Assembly (NCBI GenBank): GCA_038148755.1
Contig: JAYQWA010000029.1
Coordinates: 1-13,256 of the forward strand
DNA: 13,256 nt
Origin: UBA5109 sp038148755
Lineage (GTDB): Bacteria; Pseudomonadota; Gammaproteobacteria; Pseudomonadales; Pseudohongiellaceae
Direction of reading: 5' to 3'
Notes under the pieces: model-generated
What the model was told of the DNA's origin: nothing
The model's database searches: none
Seen by the model: the letters and a program-made list of their open reading frames with translations, nothing else
Made by a program: the position numbers and the translations under genes
Shown: positions 13,232-13,256 of the stretch, one piece after another
Layout of the letters: each line of letters opens with the position of its first letter
How positions within the stretch are numbered: the first letter of the stretch is position 1

Positions 13232-13256
13232 AAAAGCCCATACCAAAAACATATTT
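13232..13256 (+). other. Window end, possible start of a terminator
   Basis: After the DUF6702 stop, an A-rich run followed by GCCC could be the left arm of an intrinsic terminator like the two A-tract stems seen earlier, but the window ends before any complementary arm. Confidence 0.2.

Overview
The window looks like chromosome from a marine-type gammaproteobacterium. The 3' end of rpoD is almost residue-for-residue like the enterobacterial and pseudomonad protein, and it is followed by a tRNA-Ile2(CAU), an arrangement also seen in E. coli (rpoD...ileX). PutP and OmpW are of the gammaproteobacterial type. The DUF1592-family cytochrome lipoprotein, the secreted ankyrin protein and the M1 peptidase/DUF6702 pair point to an environmental lineage rather than an enteric one. 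I cannot fix the genus. There are no phage, IS or CRISPR signatures.

Layout. 1-893: end of rpoD with a strong intrinsic terminator, a long imperfect palindrome (704-807), and a complete tRNA with encoded CCA. 906-2375 (minus): putP, a Na+/proline symporter, converging on the tRNA. 2376-2639: divergent control region with a perfect TATAAT buried in an inverted repeat. 2640-3857 (plus): a Bcr/CflA-like MFS drug exporter. 4129-8237 (plus): a probable two-gene operon of a secreted ankyrin-repeat protein and a lipoprotein with two CXXCH motifs and the DUF1587/1595/1592/1588/1585 series, closed by a perfect bidirectional terminator. 8331-9006 (minus): an ompW gene split by a frameshift, with a near-consensus FNR/ANR site upstream. 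9092-9131: a 19-bp perfect terminator. 9164-10069 (minus): a secreted protein of unknown function. 10070-10297: divergent control region with 12-bp periodic direct repeats. 10298-13231 (plus): a secreted M1 metallopeptidase coupled directly to a DUF6702 protein.

Functional reading. Apart from rpoD and the tRNA, almost everything acts in the envelope: amino-acid uptake, drug efflux, periplasmic or outer-membrane redox protein, porin, exported peptidase. The best candidate for a poorly described system is the ankyrin plus DUF1592 cytochrome pair, which here lacks the DUF1552 neighbour often found beside DUF1592 genes. The second is the M1-DUF6702 pair. The most concrete sequence-level observations are the broken ompW whose reading frame is restored by two bases exactly at a conserved OmpW motif, its FNR-like promoter, and the 104-bp palindromic element before the tRNA.
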